Source: an uncultured Pelagibacteraceae bacterium
Lineage (GTDB): Bacteria; Pseudomonadota; Alphaproteobacteria; Pelagibacterales; Pelagibacteraceae
Length of the DNA stretch: 64,000 nucleotides
Reading direction: 5' to 3'
Assembly (NCBI GenBank): GCA_902605645.1
Contig: CACLDE010000001.1
Span: forward strand, 62,001 to 126,000
The notes below the pieces were generated by a model, which searched no databases, was not told the origin of the DNA, and saw nothing but the letters and a program-made list of their open reading frames with translations. The position numbers were made by a program, and so were the translations under genes. This document shows, in pieces, positions 61,430-64,000 of this stretch (positions are counted from its first letter, which is position 1; the number at the start of each line of letters is the position of its first letter).

Positions 61430-62013
61430 GCGCAAGAAAAAAAAGATTAATTTTCATTCAAGCAATGCTTTTAAGTGCAGCTATGTTATTACTTTATATC
61501 TTTTATTATAAAGGTAATATTAAAGATAATAATATTGAAGTAGTAAAAATCGAAGATAAAAAAATTGAAAAATTAAGTGAAAGCAATTTTTTTGAAAATG
61601 TAGAGTATAAAGGTATAGATGCAAGTGGTAATAGATACTTATTAAAATCTCAAATAGCATATTTCGATGATAAGAAGCCAGAGTTAGTTAATATGGAAGA
61701 AATGGAAGCTATATTTTATTTCAAAGATGGCACAATTCTAAAAGTTTTTGGTAATAATGGAATATATAATAATAAAACCAATGATATGAAATTTAGAGAT
61801 GAAGTTAAAGTAGTCCAGTCTAATAATCAAATTTACGCTGATAATTTGGATTATTTTAATTCTAAAAGAATAATAAATATTTACGGTAACGTTTTTGGTA
61901 AAAGTTTAGATGGAAATTTTAATTCAGATATCTTAAACATAAATATTGATAATCAATCAGTAGATTTTTTAATGAATAATAATGATCAAGTTAAAATAAA
62001 TTTAAAAAAATGA
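61426..62013 (+). CDS. lptC: LPS export periplasmic/inner-membrane protein LptC
   Basis: N-terminal TM, GNRYLLKSQIAYF...; between kdsD and lptB. Confidence 0.8.
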   Translation: MSARKKRLIFIQAMLLSAAMLLLYIFYYKGNIKDNNIEVVKIEDKKIEKLSESNFFENVEYKGIDASGNRYLLKSQIAYFDDKKPELVNMEEMEAIFYFKDGTILKVFGNNGIYNNKTNDMKFRDEVKVVQSNNQIYADNLDYFNSKRIINIYGNVFGKSLDGNFNSDILNINIDNQSVDFLMNNNDQVKINLKK

Positions 62014-62771
62014 AAAAAGGTTTTAGAATTATAAAATTTAAAAAAAACAAGCCCATTTTTGAATTAAAAGATATAAGTAAATCTTTTGATGGAAGACCAA
62101 TTTTAAAAAAAATTTCAATGGAGATGCATCCAGGTGAAATAGTTGGGCTATTAGGACCCAATGGATCAGGTAAATCCACTCTATACAACATTATTATTGG
62201 CCAGCATATGGCGGATAAAGGTAAAATAATAGTTAATAGCAAAGATATTTCAGAAATTCCAATTCACGAGAGAACGAATTTAGGTTTGGGCTATTTGAGT
62301 CAACAAAGAAGTGTTTTTAATATGTCTGTTTATAATAATCTTTTAGGAATTTGCCAACTATCAATAAAAAATTCTGAAGAACAGAGAAGGACCACTGAAA
62401 AACTTCTAGATGAATTTAATCTTCAACATTTAAGAACATTAAATAGTAATGTGTTATCTGGCGGGGAGGTAAGAAGATTAATGATGGCTAGAATAATGAT
62501 CAACAAACCAAAAGTAATATTGCTTGATGAACCAATGGCTGCCTTAGATCCTATAGTAGTACAGGATATACAAAAATATATATTAAAGATTCAATCTTAC
62601 GGCTGCTCAATTTTAGTAACCGATCACCAAGTTAGGAATCTTTTTGATATTGTTGACAGGGCATATGTGTTAGGTGAACAATCAATTATTGCAGATGGAA
62701 CCCCAAGTGAAATACTAAAATCTTCAAAAGCAATAAAGCTTTATTTCGGTAATCAGTATTCATCAAATTAA
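62010..62771 (+). CDS. lptB: LPS export ABC transporter ATP-binding protein
   Basis: LLGPNGSGKSTLYNIIIG; LSGGEVRRLMMARIM; LDEPMAALDPIVV; LVTDHQVRNLFDIVDRAYVL. Confidence 0.94.
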   Translation: MKKGFRIIKFKKNKPIFELKDISKSFDGRPILKKISMEMHPGEIVGLLGPNGSGKSTLYNIIIGQHMADKGKIIVNSKDISEIPIHERTNLGLGYLSQQRSVFNMSVYNNLLGICQLSIKNSEEQRRTTEKLLDEFNLQHLRTLNSNVLSGGEVRRLMMARIMINKPKVILLDEPMAALDPIVVQDIQKYILKIQSYGCSILVTDHQVRNLFDIVDRAYVLGEQSIIADGTPSEILKSSKAIKLYFGNQYSSN

Positions 62772-64000
62772 TGAATTCAAAAAAATTTTCTTTGGTTATA
62801 AATAAACCTATTGATAATTTTAAAAAAAATATCACTGTAGATAGCGATAAATCCATTTCCATAAGATCCTTTTTAATAGGATCCATTTGTGAAGGTATCT
62901 CATCTGTTAAAAACGTCTTGGAATCTGAAGATGTTTTCTCGACTATTAATTGTCTTCGAAAGCTTAATATTAAGATTTTATATCTAGGTAATAAAACTTA
63001 TAAAATTTTTGGAAGAGGATTAGGGTCATATACTGCTAAAAGCACATTAAAATTGAATTTTGGTAATTCCGGAACATTAGCTAGATTAATCACTGGTATC
63101 ATAGCATCTACTCCAAACATTAATTTAAAAATTTTTGGTGATAAATCACTCAATAAAAGAAACATGAAAAATTTAATTTTTTTAATGAACAAATTTGGAG
63201 CAGAATTTTATCCTAAAAATAAGTATTTTTTTCCACTTCTTATGTCTTCTTCAAATTACCCTATTGGCATATCCTACAAGTCAGGCACTTCAGCACAATT
63301 AAAAAGTGCTGTGATACTTGCGGGTTTAAATTCTTATGGAAACACAAAAATAATAGAAAATTTAAAAAGCAGGGATCACACTGAAAATATGCTTAAAGAA
63401 AATAAACAAGCTATAAAAATTACAGGCAATAATAAAAAAAAAATTAAGATTTTTGGCAAAAAAAGCTTAAAAAACTTTTCTTTAAAAGTTCCTGGAGATC
63501 CGTCATCAGCGGCGTTTTTTACTGCTTTAACCTTACTCAAAAAAAATTCATATTTAAAGATTATGAATGTTGGTTTAAATCCAACTAGAATTGGTTTTTA
63601 TTCTCTTCTTAAAAAAAGCGGGGCTAAAATAAAATTTATTAATAAAAGAAAGATTAATAATGAGAGAATAGGCGATATTATTGTAAAAAGCAGTGTTCTC
63701 AAACCAATAAATGCATCTAAAAAGTATTATTTAAATACGACGGATGAATATCCAATTTTATTTATAATTTCAGCCTTAATAAAAGGAAATTCTTTTTTTT
63801 CCGGAATATCAGATTTAAAAAATAAAGAAAGTGATAGAGTGAAAGAAATGCAAAATATTTTAAAGCAAATAGGAGTATTCTCTATTTTTAAAAATGGAAA
63901 GTTGTTAATTAAAGGTAAAAATTTAAATAAAAATAAAATTATAAAAGTAAATGTTTTGGATCTTGGTGATCATCGAATTTGTATGTCTGCAGCAATCCTT
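62771..64000 (+). CDS. aroA: 3-phosphoshikimate 1-carboxyvinyltransferase (truncated at window end)
   Basis: ATG at 62771, open to 64000; DKSISIRSFLIGSI, LNFGNSGTLARLI, VPGDPSSAAFFTA, GDHRICMSAAIL; not in track because no stop in window. Confidence 0.95.
   Translation, partial: MNSKKFSLVINKPIDNFKKNITVDSDKSISIRSFLIGSICEGISSVKNVLESEDVFSTINCLRKLNIKILYLGNKTYKIFGRGLGSYTAKSTLKLNFGNSGTLARLITGIIASTPNINLKIFGDKSLNKRNMKNLIFLMNKFGAEFYPKNKYFFPLLMSSSNYPIGISYKSGTSAQLKSAVILAGLNSYGNTKIIENLKSRDHTENMLKENKQAIKITGNNKKKIKIFGKKSLKNFSLKVPGDPSSAAFFTALTLLKKNSYLKIMNVGLNPTRIGFYSLLKKSGAKIKFINKRKINNERIGDIIVKSSVLKPINASKKYYLNTTDEYPILFIISALIKGNSFFSGISDLKNKESDRVKEMQNILKQIGVFSIFKNGKLLIKGKNLNKNKIIKVNVLDLGDHRICMSAAIL

Overview
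This is a 64 kb, AT-rich, very gene-dense window that looks like a streamlined SAR11/Pelagibacter-type alphaproteobacterial chromosome. The taxon is inferred from gene order, base composition and the glycine riboswitch upstream of glcB. From left to right it holds: the SMC C-terminus and F0-ATP synthase genes; a retinal cluster (crtI-crtB-crtY-blh) running into ispH-thrB-rnhA; a cytochrome c oxidase operon with ctaB, ctaG, surf1 and a 36-aa coxF-like small ORF missed by the ORF track; rsmE, CDGSH, HAD, pirin and quinone oxidoreductase genes; a lipid A/LPS set (msbA-waaA-lpxK-lpxL); purD, rsmD, pgi; a BamF/DUF3035-like lipoprotein, lspA (apparently with a non-NTG or CTG start) and ileS; ribF; groESL behind a sigma-32-like promoter and ending in an intrinsic terminator; a small accessory glycan/methyltransferase island; hisG-hisZ-hisS headed by tRNA-His; cspA; accA; a tandem glycine riboswitch before glcB; recR-ybaB-dnaX with the SRP RNA just upstream; pheA, kdsB, cytochrome c, argF, argD and an ABC-2 permease; gcrA; a cluster of unusual membrane proteins (MIP channel, PiT-like protein, SMR protein lacking Glu14); rnd, kdsD, lptC, lptB and a truncated aroA. 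I found no CRISPR array, transposon or prophage. The best leads are the Glu14-less SMR protein with its small partner ORF, the divergent PiT-like protein, the lspA start, the coxF small ORF, the tRNA-His/hisS arrangement and the post-groEL island with relic-like small ORFs.
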